This document shows positions 56,435-64,000 of a stretch of 64,000 nucleotides of DNA, piece by piece. This DNA comes from Grimontia kaedaensis. Lineage in GTDB: Bacteria; Pseudomonadota; Gammaproteobacteria; Enterobacterales; Vibrionaceae. Below the pieces are notes generated by a model. That model was not told where the DNA came from and did no database searches. It saw nothing but the letters and a program-made list of their open reading frames with translations. The stretch lies in NCBI RefSeq assembly GCF_023746615.1, contig NZ_CP082275.1, forward strand, positions 558,001 through 622,000, in the 5' to 3' direction. Numbering within the stretch: position 1 is the first letter of the stretch; each line of letters opens with the position of its first letter. Position numbers and translations under genes: made by a program.

Positions 56435-56944
56435 TTAAATGTCGCTTTCGTCAAACTCCACGATCAGATCATCTGACAGCCCTTCAAGAGCTGCACCAAG
56501 GTCATCCAGCGAGATGTTGTTGGCGATGTCGAGATCAAACTCAGCTTTAAATATCACGCCACCAAAGTTGGCTGCGCTTTCTGCATCGGTTTCCAGATTG
56601 TTGATGTTGATACCAAACTTGGCGATTTCCCTTGTCACTTCCTGAACAATGCCAGGGCGATCGTTGCCTGTAACAGACAGGGTATGCGTTGTTGTATCAG
56701 TCTCTGCTTGGTGTGCAGCTTCTGCGATAAGAACGTTAAGATCAGGAATGTTATTTAGCGCGTCTGTCAGCGCTTTGACATTTTCTTCTTTAATATCAAT
56801 CTGAACAATACCAGCGAACTTGCCCGCAAGTTTGCTAAGGCTGCTGGCTTGCCAGCTTCCGTGATGCTGGAATACGGTGTCGGAGAGTGTTTCTACCAGA
56901 CCTGAGCGGTCCGTGCCGATGAGGGTGATAACTAACTGCTTCAT
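56435..56944 (-). CDS. ACT-domain regulator, GcvR family
   Basis: 169 residues with two ACT domains (about 4-75, LVITLIGTDRSGLVETLSD, and about 89-160, HTLSVTGNDRPGIVQEVTREI). GcvR of E. coli binds glycine and blocks GcvA at the glycine-cleavage operon. This protein sits 17 bp upstream of ppk in the same direction, which is not the E. coli location; the role may differ. No DNA-binding domain, consistent with action through protein contact. Confidence 0.85.
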   Translation of the reverse strand: MKQLVITLIGTDRSGLVETLSDTVFQHHGSWQASSLSKLAGKFAGIVQIDIKEENVKALTDALNNIPDLNVLIAEAAHQAETDTTTHTLSVTGNDRPGIVQEVTREIAKFGININNLETDAESAANFGGVIFKAEFDLDIANNISLDDLGAALEGLSDDLIVEFDESDI

Positions 56945-57123
56945 GGTCGATCCTTTGCGTCAACAGCGGAGGGGAAAGGTCATTATTAAGGCGGTTTTAA
57001 AACCCTGTCTACCCCTCGACGAAGCAGGCACCTCCGAACTGTGCCTCACATCAACGTTAGGGGAGGCTAAACATGTTTTATTACACTTTTATTTCATGGG
57101 CTTAACTTGTCTTGATTTTTTGA

Positions 57124-57157
57124 CTGTCACATTTATGTCATCAAAAAGAAATATTAT
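57124..57157 (+). promoter_or_regulatory. Pho box and -10 of the pstCAB-phoU operon
   Basis: CTGTCAC (57124-57130) and ATGTCAT (57135-57141) are two half-sites at 11-bp spacing, followed 10 bp later by TATTAT (57152-57157), the usual geometry of PhoB-activated promoters that lack a -35. Confidence 0.82.
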
Positions 57158-57186
57158 GAGCCGCTTAATCAAAATATGAGGTACCA

Positions 57187-59355
57187 ATGGCAAACGCCAC
57201 ACCTGCGCTGACTAAGGGAGACTCCCGGCGGCGTTTCAAAGACAGACTTGCTCGCCTTTCCGTGAAGGGAGGTGGCATTGCTGTTTTGTTGGCATTGCTG
57301 TTGATATTCTTCTACCTCGCGTATGTGGTTCTCCCCCTGTTCAAAAGCCCGTCGGTCACGCTTGAAGGCACTTTCGACCTCGGCTTTGAAAGCCCTGCCG
57401 TCCAGCTTGGTATGGATGACAATAATCAACTCGGCTTCCGCTATTCCGATGATGGGTTTCTATCCATATTCTCTTTGAATGGAAAAGGGCAGTTGGTTTC
57501 CCGTGAGAAGCTCGCTGAATTTCCCAGTAGCTTTTACGCACCCCAACCTTATGCTGGGGTCAGCGCCTATGGGCTTGAAGATGGCTCTGTGAGTTTTCAG
57601 CGCCTGCGTTTTTTGTCTCACTATGCAGACGGAAAAAGAACCTTCACGCCGGATATCCAGCTTATGGATTCAGTAAAACTCAGCAATGGCTTGCCAATTT
57701 CCAGTCTTTCCTTTGCCAAACGCCACAATGATCGCGTTGTAGCAGGTGTGGCAGGAGACTGGCTGAACATTGTTATCGAGCGCGATGGCAATGAAATACT
57801 GCATGCTGCTGTCCCGACAAGCACAGACGCCAGCGTGCTGATTGCGCCCCGCGGTCAAAAGTTGTTTGAGATGGTCGGTAATGAGCTCAATGTGTATTCG
57901 GTGTCAGATCGCAGAATCGATTTGCGCGAGTCAGTGGACATTGAACTCGTGACCGGCGCGATGCCAGAGTCTATGACATTGCTGGCTGGTGGACATTCGC
58001 TGATGGTGCGTCTGGATGATGGCAGACTGACGCAGTGGTTTGATGTGGTGAAGTCTGGTGAGCGTTCGCTGACCATGGTGCGTGAGTTTGACACTCAAGG
58101 TGGCTTTCTTGCTGTGGAGCCTCATCGCAATGTTTTCGCCAATTTGACGCCGAGCGGTGATCTAACGCTTTGGCATGCGCCAAGTGAAATCCGTGACAAC
58201 TTTGAGTTGCCCGAAATAGCAGGCCAAATTGACAACTTGGGTTTCTCACCTCGTGCAGATCGTCTGTTGGTGGAGAAGGGCGATACCCTGACATTGTTGA
58301 ATGTTGATAATCCTCACCCTGAAGTCAACGTCCGTTCATTGTGGAATCGCATATGGTATGAAGGCTATGGGGAGCCGGAGTTTGTTTGGCAATCCACGTC
58401 TGGCAGCGAGTCTTTTGAAGGCAAGCTGAGTGTCGTTCCTGTGGTATTCGGTACGATTAAAGTGGCAGCTTACGCGCTGCTCTTTGCGATTCCACTCGCG
58501 GTCGGTGGCGCGATTTATACTGCGTATTTCATGCCGTCTGGTCTTCGTAAGGTGGTGAAACCCACTATCGAAATCATGGAAGCTTTGCCAACGGTTATCT
58601 TGGGTTTTTTAGCCGGATTGTGGCTGGCGCCTATCGTTGAAACCCATTTACCCGCAGTCTTTCTGATTTTCGTCGCCATGCCGGTTTCCTTCCTGTTGAC
58701 CGCATTCGTCTGGACGGCGCTGCCACGCTCCGTGCGCAAGAAACTGCCACCAGGTGGTCATTTGTTTGTGCTGGTGCCATTGATTCTGGTGTTGGGATAT
58801 CTCGCATTTGCTCTTGGCCCCTGGGTGGAAGATACCTTTATGGGAGGGGACAGCCGGGTATTTGTGACTGACGTATTGGGCGTGAATTTCGATCAGCGCA
58901 ATGCCATTGTGGTGGGCTTGGCGATGGGTTTTGCGGTGATCCCGACTATTTTTACCATTGCGGAAGATGCGATTTTTTCAGTGCCCAGTCACCTGACCAA
59001 TGGATCACTGGCGTTAGGTGCGACCCATTGGCAGACGCTGACACGCGTTGTGTTGCTGACCGCAAGCCCAGGCATTTTCTCTGCGGTGATGATGGGACTT
59101 GGCCGCGCTGTGGGTGAGACCATGATTGTATTGATGGCGACAGGAAATACGCCATTAATGGAATGGAACCCGTTTGAGGGGCTGCGAACTTTGTCAGCGA
59201 ACATTGCGGTGGAAATGCCGGAATCTGAAGTGGGAAGCTCTCACTATCGCGTGTTGTTCCTGACAGCCTTTATTCTGTTTTCATTTACGTTCCTGTTTAA
59301 CACTGTGGCGGAATTTGTTCGCCAGCAGTTGAGAGAGAAGTACCGTGCGTTGTAA
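57187..59355 (+). CDS. pstC: Phosphate ABC transporter permease PstC, extended type
   Basis: 722 residues, more than twice E. coli PstC (319). An N-terminal membrane segment (about 30-52) is followed by a periplasmic beta-rich domain of about 350 residues (repeats reminiscent of WD40/beta-propeller blades) and then the permease domain (about 415-720) with the EAA-like LALGATHWQTLTRVVLLTASPGI. The extended form is known in Vibrio and other marine gammaproteobacteria. First gene of pstCAB-phoU; GAGG ribosome binding site six bases before the ATG. Confidence 0.93.
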   Translation: MANATPALTKGDSRRRFKDRLARLSVKGGGIAVLLALLLIFFYLAYVVLPLFKSPSVTLEGTFDLGFESPAVQLGMDDNNQLGFRYSDDGFLSIFSLNGKGQLVSREKLAEFPSSFYAPQPYAGVSAYGLEDGSVSFQRLRFLSHYADGKRTFTPDIQLMDSVKLSNGLPISSLSFAKRHNDRVVAGVAGDWLNIVIERDGNEILHAAVPTSTDASVLIAPRGQKLFEMVGNELNVYSVSDRRIDLRESVDIELVTGAMPESMTLLAGGHSLMVRLDDGRLTQWFDVVKSGERSLTMVREFDTQGGFLAVEPHRNVFANLTPSGDLTLWHAPSEIRDNFELPEIAGQIDNLGFSPRADRLLVEKGDTLTLLNVDNPHPEVNVRSLWNRIWYEGYGEPEFVWQSTSGSESFEGKLSVVPVVFGTIKVAAYALLFAIPLAVGGAIYTAYFMPSGLRKVVKPTIEIMEALPTVILGFLAGLWLAPIVETHLPAVFLIFVAMPVSFLLTAFVWTALPRSVRKKLPPGGHLFVLVPLILVLGYLAFALGPWVEDTFMGGDSRVFVTDVLGVNFDQRNAIVVGLAMGFAVIPTIFTIAEDAIFSVPSHLTNGSLALGATHWQTLTRVVLLTASPGIFSAVMMGLGRAVGETMIVLMATGNTPLMEWNPFEGLRTLSANIAVEMPESEVGSSHYRVLFLTAFILFSFTFLFNTVAEFVRQQLREKYRAL

Positions 59356-59393
59356 AGCGTTAGCCTTCAATTCAATCCATCTGGAGTCTGTTT

Positions 59394-61040
59394 ATGCTTA
59401 AGCGTTTAAACAGCAGCTCTCCCTGGGTGTGGATGACTGCAGGCATGGTCAGCCTCTGTTTGATTGCTGTGCTGGGCGTGATGTTGTTGATTGGCTGGAA
59501 AGGTCTGGCGTACTTCTGGCCAGCTCCGGTTTACGAGTTCAAGATTGAAACTCCGTTTGGTGAAGAGACGGTATTTGGTCAGATTTATGGTGTCGAGACA
59601 ATCTCTTCACGTCAGTTACAAGAGGCGGGTGTTGTACTCAAAGAGCCAAATCAGGAAGAGCATCAGAGACTGCTGATAAAGGTCGCCAACCGTGAACGGG
59701 AAGCGCATGATTTTATTTCGGTGCTTGAGCAAAACATCCTGTCGCAGGTCGCCAACCCCAATATTGCAGTGATTGAACGGATCGAAAATGGCGATTTCTA
59801 TGGTGTTCCTGTGGGATACCTAGACCAAGGAAAAGTCACCACATCCTCACCAAACCATGCATTCTTTGAAGAAAAAATCGCGTTGGCGGAAAAGCGGCGT
59901 AGCGAAATCACAGCCATCGAGCAGCGCGAAATAGAGAAGGTGAACTACCAGCTCACGGCACTAAAAAAAGAGAAAGCCTCCTACCTTAGCAATGGTAAGG
60001 CGGTGCCAGAGAAAGTTCAGGATGGCATCGACACTTTGGCGTTTCGCTATCAATCTCTAGAAGAAGTCTTAATGCAACGCCGCGCAGATTTGTCTCTGGA
60101 CAGCCTGATTGTTAAAGACCGCTATGGTAACAATGTCCGCATCGCACTCAATAATGTGCTCGGGCTTTGGTATCCCAATGACATGAGCGGGTTTGAGAAG
60201 GTGCTGCATTGGGCCAGTCAGATTGCCAACTTCGTGACAGATAACCCGCGGGAAGCCAATTCAGAGGGCGGTGTTTTTCCAGCTATTTTCGGCACAGTGC
60301 TGATGGTGCTATTGATGTCCATCATGGTGACCCCACTCGGCGTGTTGGCGGCTGTGTACCTTCACGAGTATGCCGGAAAGAATGCTTTCACCCGTGTGAT
60401 CCGCATTGCGGTAGTGAATCTGGCAGGTGTGCCCTCCATCGTTTATGGCGTCTTTGGCCTGGGTTTCTTTGTTTACTTTGTCGGTGGCAGTATCGACTCA
60501 CTGTTTTATTCAGAGACATTGCCTAACCCAACGTTCGGCACGCCAGGGATATTGTGGTCGTCATTGACGCTGGCAATCCTGACGTTGCCTGTGGTGATTG
60601 TGTCAACCGAAGAAGGCTTGGCTCGAATCCCGACCTCTGTGCGTCACGGGTCTATGGCGCTTGGCGCCACACAGGCTGAAACGCTTTGGCGTATCGTTTT
60701 ACCTATGGCGAGTCCTGCTATTATGACGGGACTGATTCTGGCTATCGCCCGCGCGGCGGGTGAAGTGGCACCCCTGATGCTGGTAGGTGTTGTGAAGGTG
60801 GCACCGAGTCTGCCACTGGATGGAAACTTCCCGTTCCTGCATTTAGACAGAAAGTTCATGCACCTTGGTTACCACGTTTACGATGTGGGTTTCCAGAGCC
60901 CAAATATTGAAGCGGCGAGGCCGTTGGTTTACGCCACATCCTTGCTATTGGTGACTGTGATTGTCAGCCTGAATCTGGCTGCGATCACTATCCGTAACCA
61001 CTTGCGCGAAAAGTACCGCGCGCTGGAACAAGAAATTTAA
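59394..61040 (+). CDS. pstA: Phosphate ABC transporter permease PstA, extended type
   Basis: 548 residues against about 296 in E. coli. N-terminal membrane segment (about 14-38), a periplasmic insertion of roughly 220 residues containing a coiled-coil-like stretch (KRRSEITAIEQREIEKVNYQ, near 165-190), then the permease domain from about 290 with MALGATQAETLWRIVLPMASPAI. Pairs with PstC; both have enlarged periplasmic parts, which suggests they contact each other or PstS. Confidence 0.93.
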   Translation: MLKRLNSSSPWVWMTAGMVSLCLIAVLGVMLLIGWKGLAYFWPAPVYEFKIETPFGEETVFGQIYGVETISSRQLQEAGVVLKEPNQEEHQRLLIKVANREREAHDFISVLEQNILSQVANPNIAVIERIENGDFYGVPVGYLDQGKVTTSSPNHAFFEEKIALAEKRRSEITAIEQREIEKVNYQLTALKKEKASYLSNGKAVPEKVQDGIDTLAFRYQSLEEVLMQRRADLSLDSLIVKDRYGNNVRIALNNVLGLWYPNDMSGFEKVLHWASQIANFVTDNPREANSEGGVFPAIFGTVLMVLLMSIMVTPLGVLAAVYLHEYAGKNAFTRVIRIAVVNLAGVPSIVYGVFGLGFFVYFVGGSIDSLFYSETLPNPTFGTPGILWSSLTLAILTLPVVIVSTEEGLARIPTSVRHGSMALGATQAETLWRIVLPMASPAIMTGLILAIARAAGEVAPLMLVGVVKVAPSLPLDGNFPFLHLDRKFMHLGYHVYDVGFQSPNIEAARPLVYATSLLLVTVIVSLNLAAITIRNHLREKYRALEQEI

Positions 61041-61063
61041 GCGTTAGAGGACATCGCGACGAA

Positions 61064-61882
61064 ATGATATCTATCAATGCCAACATTGGATTACCGGGAC
61101 CTATCGATCTGTCATCACTTCCTGATGAGCAGACGGCACTGGTTATCCAGAATTTGAATCTCCATTACGGCAATTCTCAGGCATTGTTCGATATTAATAT
61201 GCGTATTCCTAAAGGTAAGGTCACGGCGTTTATCGGCCCTTCCGGTTGCGGAAAATCTACTCTGCTTCGTTGCATCAATCGTATGAATGACTTGGTGGAT
61301 GGCTGTAAGGTAGAGGGGGAAATTCTGCTTCATGGCACCAATGTCTATGATGAAGCGGTGGATGTGCCAGCACTTCGCCGTCAGGTGGGCATGGTTTTCC
61401 AACGACCGAATCCTTTTCCAAAGTCTATCTATGAAAATGTCATCTACGGACTGCGTCTGCAAGGCGTGAAAAACGTACGTACGCTGGACGACGCGGTTGA
61501 ACGTTCGCTTCGTGCGGCAGCGTTATGGGATGAGGTGAAAGATCGCCTTCATGACAATGCGTTTGGTTTGTCTGGCGGCCAGCAACAACGATTGGTGATT
61601 GCGCGCGCTATCGCGATTGAGCCAGAAGTCCTTTTGCTTGATGAACCTACATCGGCACTGGATCCGATTTCGACGCTGACGATTGAAGAACTCATAAACG
61701 ATCTTAAACGTAAATATACTGTAGTGATCGTTACCCACAACATGCAACAAGCTGCGCGTGTGTCTGATCAAACTGCCTTTATCAACCTAGGTAAACTGGT
61801 AGAATACGCCGATACAGATACGCTATTTACCACCCCGAAGAACAAGCAAACCGAAGATTACATCACTGGCCGATACGGTTAA
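61064..61882 (+). CDS. pstB: Phosphate ABC transporter ATP-binding protein PstB
   Basis: 272 residues. Walker A GPSGCGKST near 59-67, signature LSGGQQQRLVIARA near 168-181, Walker B LLLDEPTSALD. Third gene of the operon, 23 bp after pstA and 14 bp before phoU. Energises PstCA and, with PhoU, controls PhoR. Confidence 0.97.
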   Translation: MISINANIGLPGPIDLSSLPDEQTALVIQNLNLHYGNSQALFDINMRIPKGKVTAFIGPSGCGKSTLLRCINRMNDLVDGCKVEGEILLHGTNVYDEAVDVPALRRQVGMVFQRPNPFPKSIYENVIYGLRLQGVKNVRTLDDAVERSLRAAALWDEVKDRLHDNAFGLSGGQQQRLVIARAIAIEPEVLLLDEPTSALDPISTLTIEELINDLKRKYTVVIVTHNMQQAARVSDQTAFINLGKLVEYADTDTLFTTPKNKQTEDYITGRYG

Positions 61883-61896
61883 GGAATTGCACGCAA

Positions 61897-62607
61897 ATGA
61901 TGGACAACCAAAATATCAGCCGCCATATTTCAGGTCAGTTTAATGCTGAACTTGAAGCTATACGCACCCATGTGCTCGCGATGGGCGGATTGGTAGAGCG
62001 ACAGCTGACTGACGCTTTGCGTGCTATGCATTATCAGGATGTGGAACTGGCAAAACAGGTGATCCGCGAAGACCATAAGGTCAACTCGATGGAAGTCGCT
62101 ATCGATGAAGCTTGCACCCGAATCATTGCCAAACGCCAACCTACAGCAGGCGATTTACGTTTGGTGATTGCGATTATCAAAACCATTACCGACCTTGAGC
62201 GTATCGGCGATGTTGCGGACAGTATTGCGAAGATGGCGTTGGATAATTTTTCCAATCATCAACAGCCGTTTTTAGTGTCACTGGAAAACCTGGGCCAAAA
62301 AGCAGCACGTATGCTGCATGATGTTTTGGATGCGTTTGCGCGAATGGACGTGGATGCGGCAATGAAGGTTTACCACAGCGATGACCATCTGGATAAAGAG
62401 TACGAAGCGATTATACGTCAGTTGATGACTTACATGATGGAAGATCCGCGCTCTATTCCTAATGTCCTCAAAGTGATGTGGTCTGCTCGTGCGATTGAGC
62501 GAGTGGGAGACAGATGCCAGAACATCTGCGAATACATCATTTACTTTGTGAAAGGTAAAGACATCCGTCATACCAACAAAGAACAGTTGGAAAAAATGCT
62601 GAAATAG
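61897..62607 (+). CDS. phoU: Phosphate signalling protein PhoU
   Basis: 236 residues forming two three-helix bundles with the metal-binding ExxxD motifs (ITDLERIGDVADSIAK and RAIERVGDRCQNICEY). Negative regulator that links PstSCAB activity to PhoR. Last gene of the operon. Confidence 0.97.
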   Translation: MMDNQNISRHISGQFNAELEAIRTHVLAMGGLVERQLTDALRAMHYQDVELAKQVIREDHKVNSMEVAIDEACTRIIAKRQPTAGDLRLVIAIIKTITDLERIGDVADSIAKMALDNFSNHQQPFLVSLENLGQKAARMLHDVLDAFARMDVDAAMKVYHSDDHLDKEYEAIIRQLMTYMMEDPRSIPNVLKVMWSARAIERVGDRCQNICEYIIYFVKGKDIRHTNKEQLEKMLK

Positions 62608-62628
62608 CGCTTTGGTATCGACATTGTA

Positions 62629-62675
62629 TATACCCAAACAACCTGAATCCTGCATCTTCAGGTCGTTTGGGTATA
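62629..62675. repeat. TATACCCAAAC-type palindromic repeat
   Basis: Arms 62629-62646 and 62658-62675 pair at 17 of 18 positions around an 11-base loop. Repeats of this sequence are familiar between genes in Vibrio; here it lies 21 bp after phoU, directly before the terminator. Confidence 0.8.
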
Positions 62676-62682
62676 GATCAAT

Positions 62683-62709
62683 AAAAAACCCGCGGTGAGC
62701 GGGTTTTTT
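62683..62709. terminator. Bidirectional terminator between phoU and bamE
   Basis: Eleven-bp perfect stem (62683-62693 with 62699-62709), A-run and T-run. Confidence 0.92.
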
Positions 62710-62732
62710 GATTCTGGCATTTAGGCATCAAA

Positions 62733-63089
62733 TTAGCGAACGGCTTCGAAAAATCCTGTACCTGGCTGATAGTCACCTTTCATGCCGACCAACTGACCGC
62801 TGTCGTCGAAAGAAAGAACCAGTTCTTTCTGTTCTGGCTCTTCATGTCCAGGCTTCAGATATTGAACAAAATACCAAGTATTCGGATAGCCAGACTCAAC
62901 CAGCATAGGTGGACCAAGTAAGAACTTAACCTGCTCTTTGGTCATGCCAAATTTGAGCTCTTCGACCGCGGTTTGGTCGATGTAATTTCCCTGATTAATA
63001 TCTATGCGATAAACCAGCTTGTTAACCCAAGAACAGCCTGAGAGGCTAGCCAGAACAAGGGATGCCGCAACGATGTGTTTCCAACGCAT
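62733..63089 (-). CDS. bamE: Outer membrane protein assembly factor BamE
   Basis: 118-residue lipoprotein (lipobox ending at Cys 19, SLSGC) of the BAM complex. GNYIDQTAVEELKFGMTKEQVKFLLGPP is the conserved core. Lies downstream of recN on the same strand, the conserved recN-bamE order. Stabilises BamD-BamA interaction. Confidence 0.96.
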   Translation of the reverse strand: MRWKHIVAASLVLASLSGCSWVNKLVYRIDINQGNYIDQTAVEELKFGMTKEQVKFLLGPPMLVESGYPNTWYFVQYLKPGHEEPEQKELVLSFDDSGQLVGMKGDYQPGTGFFEAVR

Positions 63090-63128
63090 GACTTCTTACT
63101 TCATTTCCAAAATAGGGGACGATGATAA

Positions 63129-63174
63129 ACAAGCAAGTGAGAGAAGTAAAAAACTCTTGTCTCAACTTGCTTGT
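63129..63174 (-). terminator. Hairpin between recN and bamE, possible recN terminator
   Basis: Arms 63129-63142 and 63160-63174 pair over 14 bases with one bulge; a T-rich stretch lies in the loop rather than after the stem, so its effect as a terminator is uncertain. Confidence 0.4.
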
Positions 63175-63223
63175 TCGACCGTGCTATTGGGGAAAAGTTT
63201 CTTTCTCTTCAGGCTGAGAGGCC

Positions 63224-64000
63224 CTATGCCGCAATAAGGAGCTCTTTAGCATTGGCGAGAGTGTGTTCAGTAATTTCGCTGCCACCGAGCAGTCGTGCCA
63301 GTTCCTGAACGCGGGCCTGAGTATCTAGCGGGATCATGCTGGTAGTGGTTTTTCCTTTCTCGCTGGCTTTCGCCACGAACATTTGCTGATGGCCACAGCC
63401 TGCAACCTGAGGTAAATGCGTCACACACATCACCTGTGTTGATTCACCTAGCTTACGAAGCAGTTTGCCGACAATGGCAGCTGTTGGACCACTAATACCT
63501 ACATCCACTTCATCGAAGATAAGGCTTGGTGTATCCACTTTCTGTGCAGTAATAACCTGAATCGCCAAAGATATACGGGAAAGCTCACCACCGGAAGCCA
63601 CGCGCCCTAACGCTTGCATTGGCTGACCTGGGTTGGTGGAAACCAAAAGCTCAATACTGTCGAAGCCCAGTGGTGACAAATGACTTTCCGGTTGGCTATC
63701 CAGTGCAATATGGAATTTGCCGTTTTGCATGCTGAGTTCATGCATGCTGGCAGAAATTAGTTTATCCAACTCTTTGGCATAACGCTTACGGCTCTTGCTG
63801 AGTTTCTCAGCGGCTGCTAGACACGCTTGATGCTTGAGTTCGACTCGAGCGGCAAGCTGTTCAATCTGGTTATCGCTGTCATTGAGGTTTTCAAGCTCAT
63901 TGGCCAGAGACTGATGGGAAGTGAACAGCTCTCCAGGAGAAACCTGATGTTTGCGTGACAGGCGCATAATGGTTGCCATACGTTCATCTAAATAGCTCAG
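63224..64000 (-). CDS. recN: DNA repair protein RecN, C-terminal part (truncated by window edge)
   Basis: The frame is open to base 64000, so only the last 258 residues are visible. They hold part of the coiled coil, the ABC signature region LGRVASGGELSRISLAIQ, Walker B PSLIFDEVDVGISG and the His-switch region CVTHLPQVAGCGHQQMFV, all typical of RecN, an SMC-like protein in double-strand break repair. Its SOS-type promoter would lie outside the window. Confidence 0.96.
   Translation of the reverse strand: MSYLDERMATIMRLSRKHQVSPGELFTSHQSLANELENLNDSDNQIEQLAARVELKHQACLAAAEKLSKSRKRYAKELDKLISASMHELSMQNGKFHIALDSQPESHLSPLGFDSIELLVSTNPGQPMQALGRVASGGELSRISLAIQVITAQKVDTPSLIFDEVDVGISGPTAAIVGKLLRKLGESTQVMCVTHLPQVAGCGHQQMFVAKASEKGKTTTSMIPLDTQARVQELARLLGGSEITEHTLANAKELLIAA

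Overview
The window is a chromosomal segment of a gammaproteobacterium of the family Vibrionaceae. The order aroF-tyrA / pheA-raiA-bamD / rluD-pgeF-clpB-rrn, the block rdgC / sbcDC-phoBR-pstS / ppx-ppk / pstCAB-phoU, and dispersed ATACCAAT and TATACCCAAAC palindromes all point there. The 16S sequence looks closer to the Grimontia/Enterovibrio/Salinivibrio side than to Vibrio itself, but I cannot place the genus firmly.

Layout: (1) 1-2808, end of a carbohydrate ABC importer operon (permease, permease, ATPase). (2) 2890-5108 on the minus strand, corB/yfjD and ypjD. (3) 5371-8949, ffh and the rpsP-rimM-trmD-rplS operon. (4) 9067-10991, yjjG, an HdeD-like membrane protein and a small lipoprotein, followed by a 280-bp nested-palindrome element. 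(5) 11553-21371, aromatic amino acid biosynthesis with a TyrR operator at aroF-tyrA and a Phe-rich leader peptide plus attenuator at pheA, then raiA, bamD, rluD, pgeF and clpB with a heat-shock promoter. (6) 21570-27600, one complete rRNA operon (16S, tRNA-Ile, tRNA-Ala, 23S, 5S, tRNA-Asp) whose 3' end carries a second terminator copy and a possible decayed tRNA-Asp. (7) 27861-39240, an accessory iron-acquisition island. (8) 39402-49531, mepA, yfhL, trhP, an M23 endopeptidase, rdgC and sbcDC. (9) 49782-62607, the phosphate regulon with Pho boxes. (10) 62733-64000, bamE and the 3' part of recN.

The most notable region is the iron island. Five consecutive genes match the petrobactin (asb) pathway: two IucA/IucC-type NIS synthetases, an AsbC-like aryl-AMP ligase, a single protein in which an AsbD-like carrier domain is fused to an AsbE-like condensing domain, and an AsbF-like 3-dehydroshikimate dehydratase. 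A MATE exporter is divergent. Downstream lie an OmpR-type regulator whose receiver has lost its phosphorylation residues, and a TonB-dependent receptor. Three Fur-box-like sequences precede the three transcription units. The simplest reading is a complete make-export-sense-import unit for a 3,4-catecholate/citrate siderophore that replaces the usual Vibrionaceae siderophore loci at this position.
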